From NCBI RefSeq assembly GCF_036934945.1, contig NC_088238.1, positions 19,018,396 through 19,082,395 of the forward strand: DNA of 64,000 nucleotides, in the 5' to 3' direction. This document shows, piece after piece, positions 45,872-57,388 of this stretch. Positions within the stretch are counted from its first letter, which is position 1. Each line of letters opens with the position of its first letter. The position numbers were made by a program, and so were the translations under genes. The stretch comes from Oncorhynchus masou masou. Taxonomy: Eukaryota > Chordata > Actinopteri > Salmoniformes > Salmonidae. The notes beneath the pieces were generated by a model, which worked only from the letters and a program-made list of their open reading frames with translations, did not search any database and was not told the DNA's origin.

Positions 45872-48063
45872 ACTAACTAGCTATACTTCAACTAGCTATA
45901 CGTCAACGAGCTATACCTCAACTAGCTATACCTCAACTAGCTATACATCAACTAGCTACACGTCAACTAGCTACACGTCAACTAGCTACACGTCAACTAG
46001 CTATACATCAACTAGCTATACGTCAACTAGCTATACATCAACGAGCTACACGTCAACTAGTACAAGTCAACTAGCTATACGTCAACTGGCTATCCATCAA
46101 CTAGCTACACATCAACTAGCTATACGTTAACTAGCTATATGTTAATTAGCTATCCATCAACTAGCTACACATCAACTAGCTATACGTCATCTAGCTATAC
46201 GTCAACTAGCTACACCTCAACTAGCTACACGTCAACTAGCTATACGTCAACTAGCTATCCTTCAACTAGCTATACGTCAACTAGCTATACGTCAACTAGC
46301 TATACGTCAACTAGCTACACGTCAACTAGCTACACGTCAACTAGCTATACGTCAACTAGCTATACATCAACTAGCCATCTATCAACTAGCTATACGTCAA
46401 CTAGCTATACATCAACTAGCTACACGTCAACTAGCTATACGTCAACTAGCTATACGTCAACTAGCTACACGTCAACTAGCTACACATCAACTAGCTATAC
46501 ATCAACTAGCTATACATCAACTAGCCATCTATCAACTAGCTATACGTCAACTAGCTATACATCAACTAGCTATACATCAACTAGCTATACGTCAACTAGC
46601 TATACGTCAAATGGCTATCCATCAACTAGCTACACGTCAACTAGCTATACGTCAACTAGCTATACGTCAACTAGCTACACCTCAACTAGCTATACGTCAA
46701 CTAGCTATACATCAACTAGCTATACGTCAAATGGCTATCCATCAACTAGCTACACATCAACTAGCTACACATCAACTAGCTATACGTTAGCTAATTAACG
46801 TATAGCTAGTTAACGTATAGCTAGTTGATGTGTAGCTAGTTGATGGATAGCTAGTTGACGTATAGCCAGTTGATGTATAGCCAGTTGATACGTAGCTAGT
46901 TGATGTGTAGCTGGTTGACAGATAGCTAGTTGACGTATAGCTAGTTGATGGATAGCTCGTTGATGTGTAGCTAGTTGACGTATAGCTAGTTGATGTACAG
47001 CTAGTTGATGTACAGCTAGTTGATGTACAGCTAGTTGACGTATAGATAGTTGAGATGTAGCTAGTTGACGTATAGCTAGTTGACGAATAGCTAGTTGACA
47101 TATAGCTAGTTGACGTATAGCTAGTTGATGGATAGCTAGTTGACATATAGCTAGTTGATGGATGGCTAGTTGATGTATAGCTAGTTGATGTATAGCTTCT
47201 TGACGTATAGCTAGTTGAGGCGTAGCTAGTTGACGTATAGCTAGTTGACGTATAGCTAGTTAATAGATGGCTAGTTGATGTATAGCTAGTTGACGCTATA
47301 CGTCAACTATCTACACATCAACTAGCTACATGTCAACTCGTACACGTCAACTAGCTATACGTCAACTAGCTATACATCAACTAGCTATACGTCAACTAGC
47401 TATACGTCAAATAGCTATACATCAACTAGCTATACATCAACTAGCCATCTATTAACTAGCTATACGTCAACTAGCTATACGTCAACTAGCTACGCCTCAA
47501 CTAGCTATACGTCAAGAAGCTATACATCAACTAGCTATACATCAACTAGCCATCCATCAACTAGCTATATGTCAACTAGCTATCCATCAACTAGCTACAC
47601 GTCAACTAGCTATACGTCAACTAGCTATTCGTCAACTAGCTATACGTCAACTAGCTACATCTCAACTAGCTATACATCAACTAGCTGTACATCAACTAGC
47701 TATACGTCAACTAGCTACACATCAACGAGCTACACATCAACTAGCTATACGTCAACTAGCTATCTGTCAACTAGCTACACATCAACTAGCTACGTATCAA
47801 CTGGCTATACATCAACTGGCTATACGTCAACTAGCTATACGTCAACTAGCTATACTGTATGTCATCTAGCTATATGTCAACTAGCTATACGTCAACTACC
47901 TACACGTCAACTAGCTATACGTCAACTAGCTATCTGTCAACTAGCTATACTGTATGTCATCTAGCTATATGTCAACTAGCTACACGTCAACTAGCTATAC
48001 GTCAACTAGCTATACGTCAACTAGCTATCCATCAACTAGCTACACATCAACTAGCTATACATC
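45872..48063. repeat. 15-bp minisatellite (CTAGCTATACGTCAA)n, about 2.2 kb
   Basis: About 145 units with many single-base variants. Orientation is forward from 45872 to about 46795, reversed from about 46796 to 47293 (TTGACGTATAGCTAG), then forward again to 48063. Because 15 is a multiple of three, long Ser/Thr/Tyr frames (STSYT) arise on both strands; they have no other gene evidence. Confidence 0.96.
46796..47850. repeat. Long inverted duplication inside the 15-bp array
   Basis: Arm 1 (about 46830-47275) and arm 2 (about 47440-47850) carry the same rare unit variants in mirrored order. Read from the centre outward these are CCATCTATTAACTAG, CTACGCCTCAA, GTCAAGAAGC, CCATCCATCAA, TATATGTCAA, TATTCGTCAA, CTACATCTCAA, GCTGTACATCAA, ATCAACGAGC, TATCTGTCAA and CTACGTATCAACTGGC. 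The centre is near 47358. A shorter palindrome sits at the other junction, TATACGTTAGCTAATTAACG (46781-46800). Confidence 0.88.
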
Positions 48064-49133
48064 AAGGGCATCTGCTGCTTACTTTCAAGGACCCTCCTAT
48101 GAACTTCAAAACAAAAGTGTTAGCGCCAAACTTTCAAACAGAAATAGATGTTTGCACTCAACTCCTCCTCTCTCCTTGTCTTCATCCCATACCCCTCACC
48201 CCACCTCCGCCCCCTCCTCTCTCCTGTATTCTTTACATACCCCTCCCCCCACCTCTGCCCCCTCCTCCTCTCTCCTCTCCTTGTCTTCTTCACATATCCC
48301 TCTCCCACCAAACCTCCTCCTCTCTCTCCCACCTTGTCTTCATCCCATACCCCTCCAACAACCTCCGCCCCTCCATCCTTCTGCTTGTCTTCTTCCCATA
48401 CACCTCCCCCAACCTCCGGCTCCTTCCCATACCCCTCCAACAACCTCTGCCACTCCTCCTCCATCCTTCTCCTCTTCCCATACCCCTCCCGCCACCCCGT
48501 CCTCATTCTCTTCCAAAGGCACTAGGCCATTGAACTCTGATACAGGGCCTCCTAAGAAAACACAACCACTGGTTTAATATCCTCTTCTGTACTACTGGGT
48601 CTCTCTCTCTCTCTCTCTCTATTGATCACACAAACTAAATCATGTGAGATCCCCAAAGTGCAGTGTACATATGTGTGTGTAATATATATATATATATTAT
48701 ATATACACACACACACACACAAAGACTACTGAACTTATCCCTGAAACTTGATTATTAAAATGTATTGAAAGAGGTCGTTTGGTAATTTCCTCCACCACTT
48801 GTGCAAAGAATAACCAACTACCTCTGTCACACATTAACAGCTCTTAACTGATGTACTCCTCGACTGTGAAATTAAGGTAATTTTTGGACAGTCTTATCCC
48901 TGGTACAGGACCTGATAGTGGGAGATCTGGAAGTACAGTGCATGGATATAATGTTTTATTTGATTTACAGTATATGGTTTGTATTTTGTGTGAGGCAGGG
49001 ACCTGCATACAGCTAGACTAGGACGCTGCCTCAGTAAATCAATCATTTATCCATCACCTTTAACCTTTGCCCCATGACCCCCTGCCGCTGCTTCCACCAC
49101 CAGACAGACCACGAGCAGATGGGTGTGTCGAGT

Positions 49134-49170
<37 letters not shown>

Positions 49171-49626
49171 CTCTCCTTGTCTCGATCTCGCTCTCTCTTT
49201 CTCTCTCTGTGTCTCTGTCTCTCTCTCTCTTTCCACTCTCTCTATTTTTGTATTTTTCTCTCTTTAAGTTAAGTCATCTCTCTATGCTCCTGTCCTTTCT
49301 TCTCTCTCTCTGACTGTTTCTCTTCTGTACTCCCTGCCCCTAGGACAGGTCACATTGATGTTTGCTCCAGTTTGAATAAGTGATTACTGTATGAATCCTG
49401 ACCCCAGGGCAGGGCTGTCAATGGAGATGTCAATGCATTTATACCACCGAGGCCACTGTGCCCTAGTATCCAGGTCTACTTTTAGTTGCCTGCAAGCCAA
49501 GAATGTGCACACACACACACAGAGAGAAAGAGGCTATTACAGCATGATTGATTGGGTTTACCTGCGGGAAGCACCCACACACAGTGCACACCTAAATGTG
49601 CACTTGGGGCTCTCTCTCTCTCACAG
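48064..49626. other. No gene; CT-rich tracts and a (TG)(TA)(CA) palindrome
   Basis: 48130-48520 is C/T-rich with CCCATACCCCTCC-type loose units. (CT)n at 48601-48620 and 49135-49167. A GTGTGTAATATATAT...ATATACACACAC self-complementary tract at 48675-48721. No exon or named element. Confidence 0.5.
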
Positions 49627-50300
49627 TGTGAAATGATTGATCTTCTGTTGAATCTGACAAGTAATCTTGATGGTTGTACAGTCGTCTCACATAAAACTGT
49701 GAAAGACCTCGGCGTTACTCTGGACACTGATCTCTCTTTTGACGAACATATCAAGAATGTTTCAAGGACAGCTGTTTTCCATCTACGAAACATTGCCAAA
49801 ATCAGACACTTTATGTCCAAAAATGATGCAGAAAAATGAATCCATGCTTCTGTTACTTCTGGGTTAGACTACTGCAATGCTCTACTTTCTGGCTACCCGG
49901 ATAAAGCACTAAATAAACTTCAGTTAGTGCTAAATACAGCTCCTAGAATCATGCCTAGAACCAAAAAAGGTGATCATATTACTCCAGTGCTAGCCTCCCT
50001 ACACTGGCTTCCTGTCAAGGCAAGGGCTGATTTCAAGGTTTTACTGCTAACCTACAAAGCATTACATGGGCTTGCTCCTACCTATCTCTCTGATTTGGTC
50101 CTGCCGTACATACCTACACGTACGCTACGGTCACAAGATGAATTTCTAAGCAAACAGCTGGAGGCAGGGCTTTCTCCTATGGAGCTCCATTGCTATGGAA
50201 TGGTCTGCCTAGCCATGTGAGAGACGCAGACTCGGTCTCAACCTTTAAGTCTTTACTGAAGACTCATCTCTTCAGCAGGTCATATGAGTGTAGTCTGGCC
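49627..50300 (+). pseudogene. L2 reverse transcriptase C-terminal end, broken
   Basis: Reads VKDLGVTLDTDLSFDEHIKN and FHLRNIAKIRHFMS, then a stop at 49837. It continues in the same frame with GLDYCNALLSGYPDKALNKL, LASLHWLPVKARADFKVLLL and THLFSRSYE at the end. A frameshift near 50160 separates SQDEFLSKQL from WNGLPSHVRDADSVSTFKSL. This is the thumb/connection region after the catalytic box of L2/CR1 LINEs; it has no catalytic residues. Confidence 0.85.
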
Positions 50301-51450
50301 CAGGAGTGTGAAGGTGAACGGAAAGGCTCTGGAGCAACGAACCGCCCTTGCTGTCTCTGCCTGGTCGGTTCCCCTCTCTCCACTGGGATTCTCTGCCTCT
50401 AACCCTATTACAGGGGCTGAGTCACTGGCTTACTAGTGCTCTTCCATGCCATCCCTAAGAGGGATGCGTCACTTGAGTGTGTTGAGTCGCTGACGTGATC
50501 TTCCTGTCTGGGTTTGGACCCCCCCCCCCCCCCGTGGGTTGTGCCGTGACGGAGATCTTTGTGTGTTATACTCTGCCTTGTCTCAGGATGGTAAGTTAGT
50601 GGTTGAAGATATCCCTCTAGTGGTGTGGGGGCTGTGCTTTGGCAAAGTGGGTGGGGTTATATCCTGCCTGTTTGGCCCTGTCCGGGGGTATCATTGGATG
50701 GGGCCACAGAGTCTCCTGACCCCTCCCGTATCAGCCTCCATTATTTATGCTGCAGTAGTTTATGTGTCAGGGGGCTAGGGTCAGTCTGTTATATCTGGAG
50801 TACTTCTCCTGTCTTATCCGGTGTCCTGTGTGAATTTAAGTATGCTTTCTCTAATTCTCTCTTTCTTTCTCTATTTCTTGCTTTCTCTCTCCCGGAGGAC
50901 CTGAGCCCTAGCACCATGCCTCAGGACTACCTGGCATTATAATTCCTTGCTGTTCCCAGTCCACCTGGCCGTGCTGCTGCTCCAGTTTCAACGGTTCTGC
51001 CTGCGGCTATGGAAGCCTGACCTGTTCACCGGAAGTGCACCTGTCCCAGACCTGCTGTTTTCAACTCTCTAGAGACAGCAAGAGAGGTAGAGATACAATG
51101 ATCGGCTATGAAAAGCCAACTGACATTTACTCCCGAGGTGCTGACTTGTTGCACCCTCGACAACTACTGTGATTATTATTATTTGACCATGCTGGTAACT
51201 TATGAACATCTTGGCCATGTTCTGTTATAATCTCCACCCGGCACAGCCAGAAGAGGACTGGCCACCCCTCATAGCCTGGTTCCTCTCTAGGTTTCTTCCT
51301 AGGTTTTTGCCTTTCTAGGGAGTTTTTCCACTGTGCTTCTACAGTTGCATTGCTTGCTGTTTGGGATTTTAGGCTGGGTTTCTGTACAGCACTTTGAGAT
51401 ATCAGCTGATGTAAGAAGGGCTATATAAATACATTTGATTTGATTTGATT
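49627..51450 (+). mobile_element. L2-type LINE, 5' truncated
   Basis: 3' end of reverse transcriptase (49627-50300), then a roughly 1.15-kb 3' UTR. The tail includes TTTCTAGGGAGTTTTTCCAC and GATATCAGCTGATGTAAGAA and ends in TTTGATTTGATTTGATT (51436-51452). Pieces of the same family are at 9290-9480 (reverse transcriptase), 14047-14163 (tail, reversed) and 55970-56325 (3' UTR, reversed). Confidence 0.85.
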
Positions 51451-51544
51451 GATCAGGGCTCCAATTTCTGTACCGCTCTGCGAAGCCACTCACCTCACCC
51501 CGACCCAGCTCTCTTGGTGAAAAGCACATGACACATATCTTCCA

Positions 51545-51885
51545 GGAGTAGATGTCTCACCAGAGATATCACATCTCACTGAGATCCACTGAAGTCTCAC
51601 CAGAGATATCACATCTTACAGAAATCCACTGGAGAAGTCTCACCAGAGATATCACATCTTACAGATCCACTGGAGAGGTCTCACCAGAGACATCAAATCT
51701 CACAGAGATCCACTGAAGTCTCACCAGAGATATCACATCTCACAGAGATCCACTGGAGAAGTCTCACCAGAGATATCAAATCTCACAGAGATCCACTGAA
51801 GTCTCACCAGAGATATCACATCTCACAGAGATCCACTGAAGTCTCACCAGAGATATCACATCTCACAGAGATCCACGAGAGAGGT
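51545..51885. repeat. 39/43-bp minisatellite, about 8 copies
   Basis: Unit CTCACCAGAGATATCACATC plus TCACAGAGATCCACTGAAGT (39-40 bp), or with TGGAGAAGT (43 bp). Both lengths alternate. Confidence 0.92.
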
Positions 51886-52130
51886 CTTTGGGACGTGGGT
51901 GAGAGACCAGACAACTGGCATGACTAGTGGCCATCTGCCAAGGCAACTGGGCATACTGGGGAACAATAGCAGGACTGTGGGGAAGACTAGGACAGATGTG
52001 GGAGTGGGACAGAGAGTCAAATCATAAGAACAAGAGAGACACTCTCAGTGTTCAGACTCATGACAGCTGATCTGTTCAGCTACGATGTAGATGGATTTGC
52101 GTGTGTGAAACATCTAACCTTGAGTTAATA

Positions 52131-52167
<37 letters not shown>

Positions 52168-52239
52168 AGCTGTTTATTGTAACTTTTCCTCATGATAATA
52201 AACAGGTGTCCTCTTAGACACCGTGCTGTGTCCTACTGT
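51886..52239. other. No gene; (CA)n at 52134-52165
   Basis: Unassigned apart from a CA tract of about 16 units. Confidence 0.45.
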
Positions 52240-52795
52240 CTCTCCTCCTCCACCACTCGGTCACTTTTTACTCATCTACCACTCACCCTCACAGGTCTCA
52301 TCCTCCACCACTCGGTCACTTTTTACTCATCTACCACTCACAGGTCTCTCATCCTCCACCACTCGGTCACTTTTTACTCATCTACCACTCACCCTCACAG
52401 GTCTCATCCTCCACCACTCGGTCACTTTTTACTCATCTACCACTCACCCTCACAGGTCTCATCCTCCACCACTCGGTCACTTTTTACTCATCTACCACTC
52501 ACACTCACAGGTCTCATCCTCCACCACTCGGTCACTTTTTACTCATCTACCACTCACACTCACAGGTCTCTCATCCTCCACTACTCGGTCACTTTTTACT
52601 CATCTACCACTCACCCTCACAGGTCTCTCATCCTCCACCACTCGGTCACTTTTTACTCATCTACCACTCACACTCACAGGTCTCATCCTCCACCACTCGG
52701 TCACTTTTTACTCATCTACCACTCACCCTCACAGGTCTCTCCTCCTCCACCACGCTGTCACCTTTTACTCATCTACCACTCACACTCACAGGTCC
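52240..52795. repeat. 55-bp minisatellite, about 10 copies
   Basis: Unit CTCATCCTCCACCACTCGGT, CACTTTTTACTCATCTACCA, CTCACCCTCACAGGT. Alternate units have CTCTCATCC (57 bp) or CACTCACAC. One unit lost ACCCTCAC at 52335-52345. The 250-285-codon frames across it are artefacts. Confidence 0.95.
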
Positions 52796-53155
52796 GCGAC
52801 ATTACGTCACCACTGCGGGGAAACAAGGAGTACAGCCAAAAGTGGCAACGACAGACGGCATTCTCTGTTATGTTGTTTGATTATGGTCCGCACCCATACT
52901 CACGCACACACATACTCATGCACACACATGTACGCGCACACACACACACACAGTATTTCAAACAGCTCAGTTATGATTTGGTTCCAGATGGTGTAATTAG
53001 TTATTCATATTTTAATGTATTCCTCGTTTTCATCTTTCAGGACATATGATATGGTAAACAATCTATTAATACTCCGCAGTGATCTGTATGCTTATGTAAT
53101 ATTATGCTATGCAGACTGTTATCAAGGCAACCTGTGGTCTCTTTTGTGGTCCTTT

Positions 53156-53170
53156 AGCGCCCCCACGTGT
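53156..53170 (-). promoter_or_regulatory. CTCF-like motif overlapping an E-box
   Basis: Minus strand ACACGTGGGGGCGCT agrees with 12 of 15 positions of the CTCF core as I recall it. It includes CACGTG (53164-53169). Sequence match only; binding is inferred. Confidence 0.35.
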
Positions 53171-53346
53171 TTTCTTTCTACATGCACAGCTGTGGATAAG
53201 GCCTTGTTTTTTCTATATAAAATGCTGTGTCTGATTCATTGATCATTTTATATCCTCAGTGAAACTTTAAATACATTTTGTTTGGGCTCTTTTTCATTGT
53301 CATATCCCATTCCCACATGATCATCGGTCTATTATTGTAACCCAAG

Positions 53347-53359
53347 AGGTCAAAGGTCA
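53347..53359 (+). promoter_or_regulatory. Perfect DR1 nuclear-receptor half-site pair
   Basis: AGGTCA-A-AGGTCA: two consensus half-sites one base apart, the arrangement bound by HNF4, RXR and PPAR-RXR. The next bases lead into a CTCF-like site 14 bp away. Function not shown. Confidence 0.45.
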
Positions 53360-53373
53360 AATGTGTACCTTGA

Positions 53374-53388
53374 CCACCAGATGGCGCC
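53374..53388 (+). promoter_or_regulatory. CTCF-like motif
   Basis: CCACCAGATGGCGCC, close to the CTCF core, on the opposite strand from the site at 53156. Sequence match only. Confidence 0.45.
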
Positions 53389-53584
53389 AATAAATTCATT
53401 TGAATTTATATATCAGGGCAGTCAAACTTCTGGTTTTCATCCTCTCCTTCCAATCAGGGACTAATTCAGACCTGGGACACCAGGTGAGTGCAATTAACTA
53501 CCAGGTAGAAACAAAAAACAGAAGTGTTTTGGCCCTCCGGGATCAGGGTTGAACAGCCCTGGTCTATATTGAGGTCTTAATCCT

Positions 53585-54085
53585 AACGAGAGACGTACAT
53601 GATGTAACTCAGACTGTCACAGTTATCACTGGAGACGTACATGATGTGACTCAGACTGTCACAGTTATCACTGGAGACGTACATGATGTGATTCAGACTG
53701 TCACAGTTATCACTGGAGACGTACATGATGTGATTCAGACTGTCACAGTTATCACTGGAGACGTACATGATGTGACTCAGACTGTCACAGTTATCACTGG
53801 AGACGTACATGATGTGACTCATGATGTGATGTGATTCAGACTGTCATGATGTGACTGTTATCACTCACATGATGTGATCAGACTGGAGTTATCACTGGAG
53901 ACGTACATGATGTGATTCAGACTGTTATCACAGTTATCACTGTCAGAGTTATCACTGGAGACGTACATGATGTGATGACTGACAGTTATCAGACATGATG
54001 TGTCAGACTGTCAGAGTTATCACTGGAGACGTACATGATGTGATTCAGACTGTCACAGTTATCACTGGAGATGTACATGATGTAA
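53585..54085. repeat. 42-bp minisatellite, about 11 copies, partly scrambled
   Basis: Unit GACGTACATGATGTGACTCA plus GACTGTCACAGTTATCACTGGA. Regular to about 53820, then shuffled short pieces (ATGATGTGATGTGATTCAG, TTATCACTCACATGATG) to about 54000, then regular again up to the LINE junction at about 54086. Confidence 0.93.
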
Positions 54086-54117
54086 CTGGGTCAAGACCCC
54101 GCCCTGTGCAACTGGGT

Positions 54118-54942
54118 CCTGGACTTTCTTATGGGCCGCCCCCAGGTGGCGAGGGTAGGAAACGACATCTCCACTCTGATCCTCAACACTGGGGCCCCAC
54201 AAGGGTGCGTTCTGAGCCCTCTCCTGTACTCCCTGTTCACCCATGACTGCGTGGCCATGCACGCCTCCAACTCAATCATCATGTTTGCGACACCACGGTG
54301 GTAGGCTTGATTACCAACAACGACGAGACGGCCTACAGGGAGGAGGCGAGGGCCCTAGGAGTGTGGTGTCAGGAAAATAACCTCACACTAAACGTCAACA
54401 AAACAACGTCAACAAAACCCCCTATCCACATCGACGGGGCAGCAGTGGAGAAGATGGACAGTTTTAAGTTCCTCAGGGTACACATCACAGACACACTGAA
54501 ATGGTCCACCCACACAGACAGTGTGGTGAAGAAGGCGCAACAGCGCCTCTTCAACCTCAGCAGGCTGAAGAAATTTGGCTTGTCACATAAAACACTCACA
54601 AACTTTTACAGATGCACAATCGAGAGCATCCTATCGGGCTGTATCACCACCTGGTACGGCAACTGCTCCGCCCACAACCGTAAGGCTCTCCAGAGGGTAG
54701 TGAGGTCTGCACAACGCATCACCGGGGACAAACTACCTGCCCTCCAGGACACCTACACCACCCCCTCGCTGTCTAAGGAAGGCCAAAAAGATCATCAAGG
54801 ACAACAACCACCCGAGCCACTGCCTGTTCACCTCGCTATCATCCAGAAGGCAAGGTCAGTACAGGTGCAGCAAAGCAGGGACCGAGAGACTGAAAACAGC
54901 TTCTATCTCAAGGCCAACAGACTGTTAAACAGCCATCACTAA
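54118..54942 (+). pseudogene. LINE reverse transcriptase C-terminal half, broken
   Basis: Starts with WVLDFLMGRPQVARVGN and NTGAPQGCVLSPLLYSLFTH. The catalytic FADD box has lost bases (SIIMFATPRW at 54270-54303), shifting the frame. The frame from 54298 continues with AYREEARALGVWCQENNLTL, SFKFLRVHITDTLKWSTHTD, RCTIESILSGCITTWYGN and ends at 54942. A short deletion near 54405-54420 removed part of the VDFRKQ region. Confidence 0.8.
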
Positions 54943-55165
54943 CATTGAGTGGCTGCTGCCAACATACCGACTCAAATCTCCAGCCAATTTAATAATAAAA
55001 AATGGGATGTAATAAATGTATCACTAGTGACTTTAAACAATGCCACTTTATATAATGTTTACGTACCCTACATTACTATCTCATATGTATATACTGTACT
55101 CTATACCATCTACTGCGTCTTTCCGATGCCGCACGGCCATCCATGTATTCATCATCCATATATTT

Positions 55166-55797
55166 TTCTATATATATATATATATATATATTTCTTTTTT
55201 TAATAATAATTTATGACCAAAAACACAAGGAAGGGGTAACATTAAAGTATTAGAACATGAAGGACAAAGAATACAGCATCAAGACACTATCAAACATGTA
55301 TCAGTCTTTCCACAACAGAGCCATCCTTGTGTGAGAGTGCGTGTGCATGATAGTGATATAAAATATATGTCATAGTTTCCTTTTTCATGAGCACAATCTT
55401 GTGAAACCCGAACCCTCCAAGATCCCCCCACAGTTCCCCAATAGCTGTCCCTCAACCATTCGAGACCCCTCCCACAGTACCCCCCCGGGGAAAAGAAGAA
55501 GAAATAAAGACAATCAATTCCATTCCCCACCCCCACAACCAAGGTAATGAACTAAAGAGAAAAAAGGAAAAGACAGAAGAAAACAACAATGCAAAACAAT
55601 AATACATTTAAAACAAAGGACATCAAGGACAACTGAAATCAAATCATAACAGCAATGCCTACTTTATATGTTTGTGTGCATGTCTGGCACTATTACATGT
55701 ATGTGTGTGTTCTATGTGTTTATTTGAATGAGAGTGTGTGTATATGCATGTGTACAAACAACTGCACGGCATTGGCCTCAGCCAAACCGGCATTTGT
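55166..55797. mobile_element. Unidentified ~630-bp insertion in a LINE 3' UTR
   Basis: It separates two halves of a UTR that are contiguous in the copy at 28456-28800. It begins with a (TA)n tract, contains an A-rich block (55490-55640), a C-rich block (55425-55495) and a GT-rich end (55665-55755). CATCCATATATTT on the left and CATTCATATATTT on the right look like an imperfect target duplication. No coding frame or named family. Confidence 0.6.
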
Positions 55798-55969
55798 CAT
55801 TCATATATTTACATGTACATATTCTTATTGATTTCTTTACACTTGTGTGTATAAGATAGTTGTGAAATTGTTAGATTACTTGTTAGATATTACTGCACAG
55901 TCGGAAATAGAAGCATTAACATCTGCTAACCATGTATATGTGACCAATACAATTTGATTTGATTTGGCT

Positions 55970-56325
55970 ATGAGGTGTGACAAGTCCTCTTCTGGCTGTG
56001 CCGGGTGGAGATTATAACAGAACATGGCCAAGATGTTCAAATGTTCATAGATGACCAACAGGGTCAAATAATAATAATCACAGTGGTTGTCGAGGGTGCA
56101 ACAGGTCAGCACCCCAGGAGTAAATGTCAGTTGGCTTTTCATAGCCGATCATTCAGAGTATCTCTACCGCTCTTGCGGTCTCTAGAGAGTTGAAAAGAGC
56201 AGGTCTGGGACAGGGTAGCACGTCTGGTGAACAGGTCAGGGTTCCATAGCCACAGGCAGAACATTTGAAACTGGAGCAGCAGCACGACCAGGTGGACAGC
56301 AAGGAGTCATCAGGCCAGGTAGTCC
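55970..56325 (-). mobile_element. L2-type LINE 3' UTR fragment, reversed
   Basis: Complement of about 50955-51275: CCTCTTCTGGCTGTGCCGGG, GAACATGGCCAAGATGTTCA, GGAGTAAATGTCAGTTGGC, CACAGGCAGAAC. The last roughly 175 bp of the L2 tail, including its TTTGA repeats, are missing; the edge adjoins the TTTGATTTGG end of the LINE on the left. Confidence 0.82.
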
Positions 56326-57388
56326 AGGTGGTCCAGGTGACCTTATACACTGTCTATACAGTCCATATCCCAGCATGCCATTTTCCCTCCCTCCCTCAGT
56401 CTAATCCTTCATATAATACTGTTTTGTGTATCTATCAGTCTCTGTTACTGTGTCTCTGTGTTATTCATTGTAATTCTCTAGTTAGACGGTGACGGCTGGG
56501 TTTTATTTGGAGTCTCTGAAGGAGCACGTCAGTAATGCAAGGACAGGCCGCTGGTCCCCAGGGTCTTACAATAACTCCTAAACAGTGAATTAACAGGATT
56601 CTCTTCACTTTGCTGCGTGATACTAAGGCGATCAGACAAGTGATCGGACTAGAAAGCAGTTTATTAACTCTCACTCACTAGGTAGTGATGTAATGCTGTA
56701 ACAAGTGTGTGTGTGTGTGTGCACGTCTATGTATGTGCGTGAATGTGTGTTTCTAACCATCCCCAGCTCTGCTGCTTGTAAACAACAGGCCATTGTTTGT
56801 GCTGTACGATCACAAATCTGTACACAAGTTATATTGGACTGAATTGTGAGATTGCTCAACGTCCATAAACCATTCCCAACCCATATCGTGTTGAAAACAA
56901 ACTATTCCGATAAATCCTTCGGGAATGTTTGGCTCCGTTTATTACACTGTAGATGATAGATGAGATACACCAAGGTTACGAACGCCGAGAATAATGAGTG
57001 GCTAAAAGAGAGGAGTGAAACACTGCAATAAGAAGCTGTTTTCATTGTCAGTAGCAAAACGTTTTTCTTCGGTGTTCCCCAATGAATACGAACCAGCAGA
57101 ATGTATATTTTACTTCCTGTTTTTACTACAGTACAGCTGTTCTCTTCCAAACAGAAAAATATAGACATCGGATAAATCCTGTTTTCTCAAAACATTAGAT
57201 GTTTTGAATGCCACACAACATGAGATGTACATTTAATGAGAATTATCTATTTTGCTGAAAACATGTGGTCCAAATGTAGGTTTTAAAGGAAGATAGAGTA
57301 CACGTTGGCCAGACATCAAACTTAAAACACTAACCAATGTATGGAGACCAGGGTAGGCCCTACTTTGAAGTCTGAATATTCTGGATAG
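56326..57388. other. No gene recognised
   Basis: Unassigned sequence with a short (GT)n at 56706-56720. No exon or named element. Confidence 0.45.

Larger units (their letters stand above)
52796..53584. other. No gene recognised; regulatory-like motifs listed separately
   Basis: One of the few unique-looking stretches in this half of the window. TTTCATCTTTCAGGACATATGATATGG (53026-53051) has a splice-acceptor-like look, but no coding frame with support follows. Confidence 0.4.
54086..55969 (+). mobile_element. Rex1/L2-like LINE 3' part, with nested insertion
   Basis: 5' truncated inside the reverse transcriptase, directly joined to the 42-bp array. Coding to 54942, then a 3' UTR matching the reversed copy at 28456-28800. 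The UTR is split at about 55165 and resumes at about 55798 with TTTACATGTACATATTCTTA, ending CCAATACAATTTGATTTGAT at about 55965. Confidence 0.85.

Noticed and set aside
46139..47146. Ser/Thr/Tyr repeat frames on both strands
   Set aside because: Products of the 15-bp unit in opposite orientations; the strand symmetry argues against a real protein.
50519..50533. Poly-C run in the L2 3' UTR as a biological signal
   Set aside because: A homopolymer of this kind is often a sequencing or assembly slip; the one at 59662-59676 likewise.
52192..53049. 285-codon Ser/His/Thr-rich frame
   Set aside because: Open because the 55/57-bp units keep stops out by chance; no domain, and the non-array end has no coding look.
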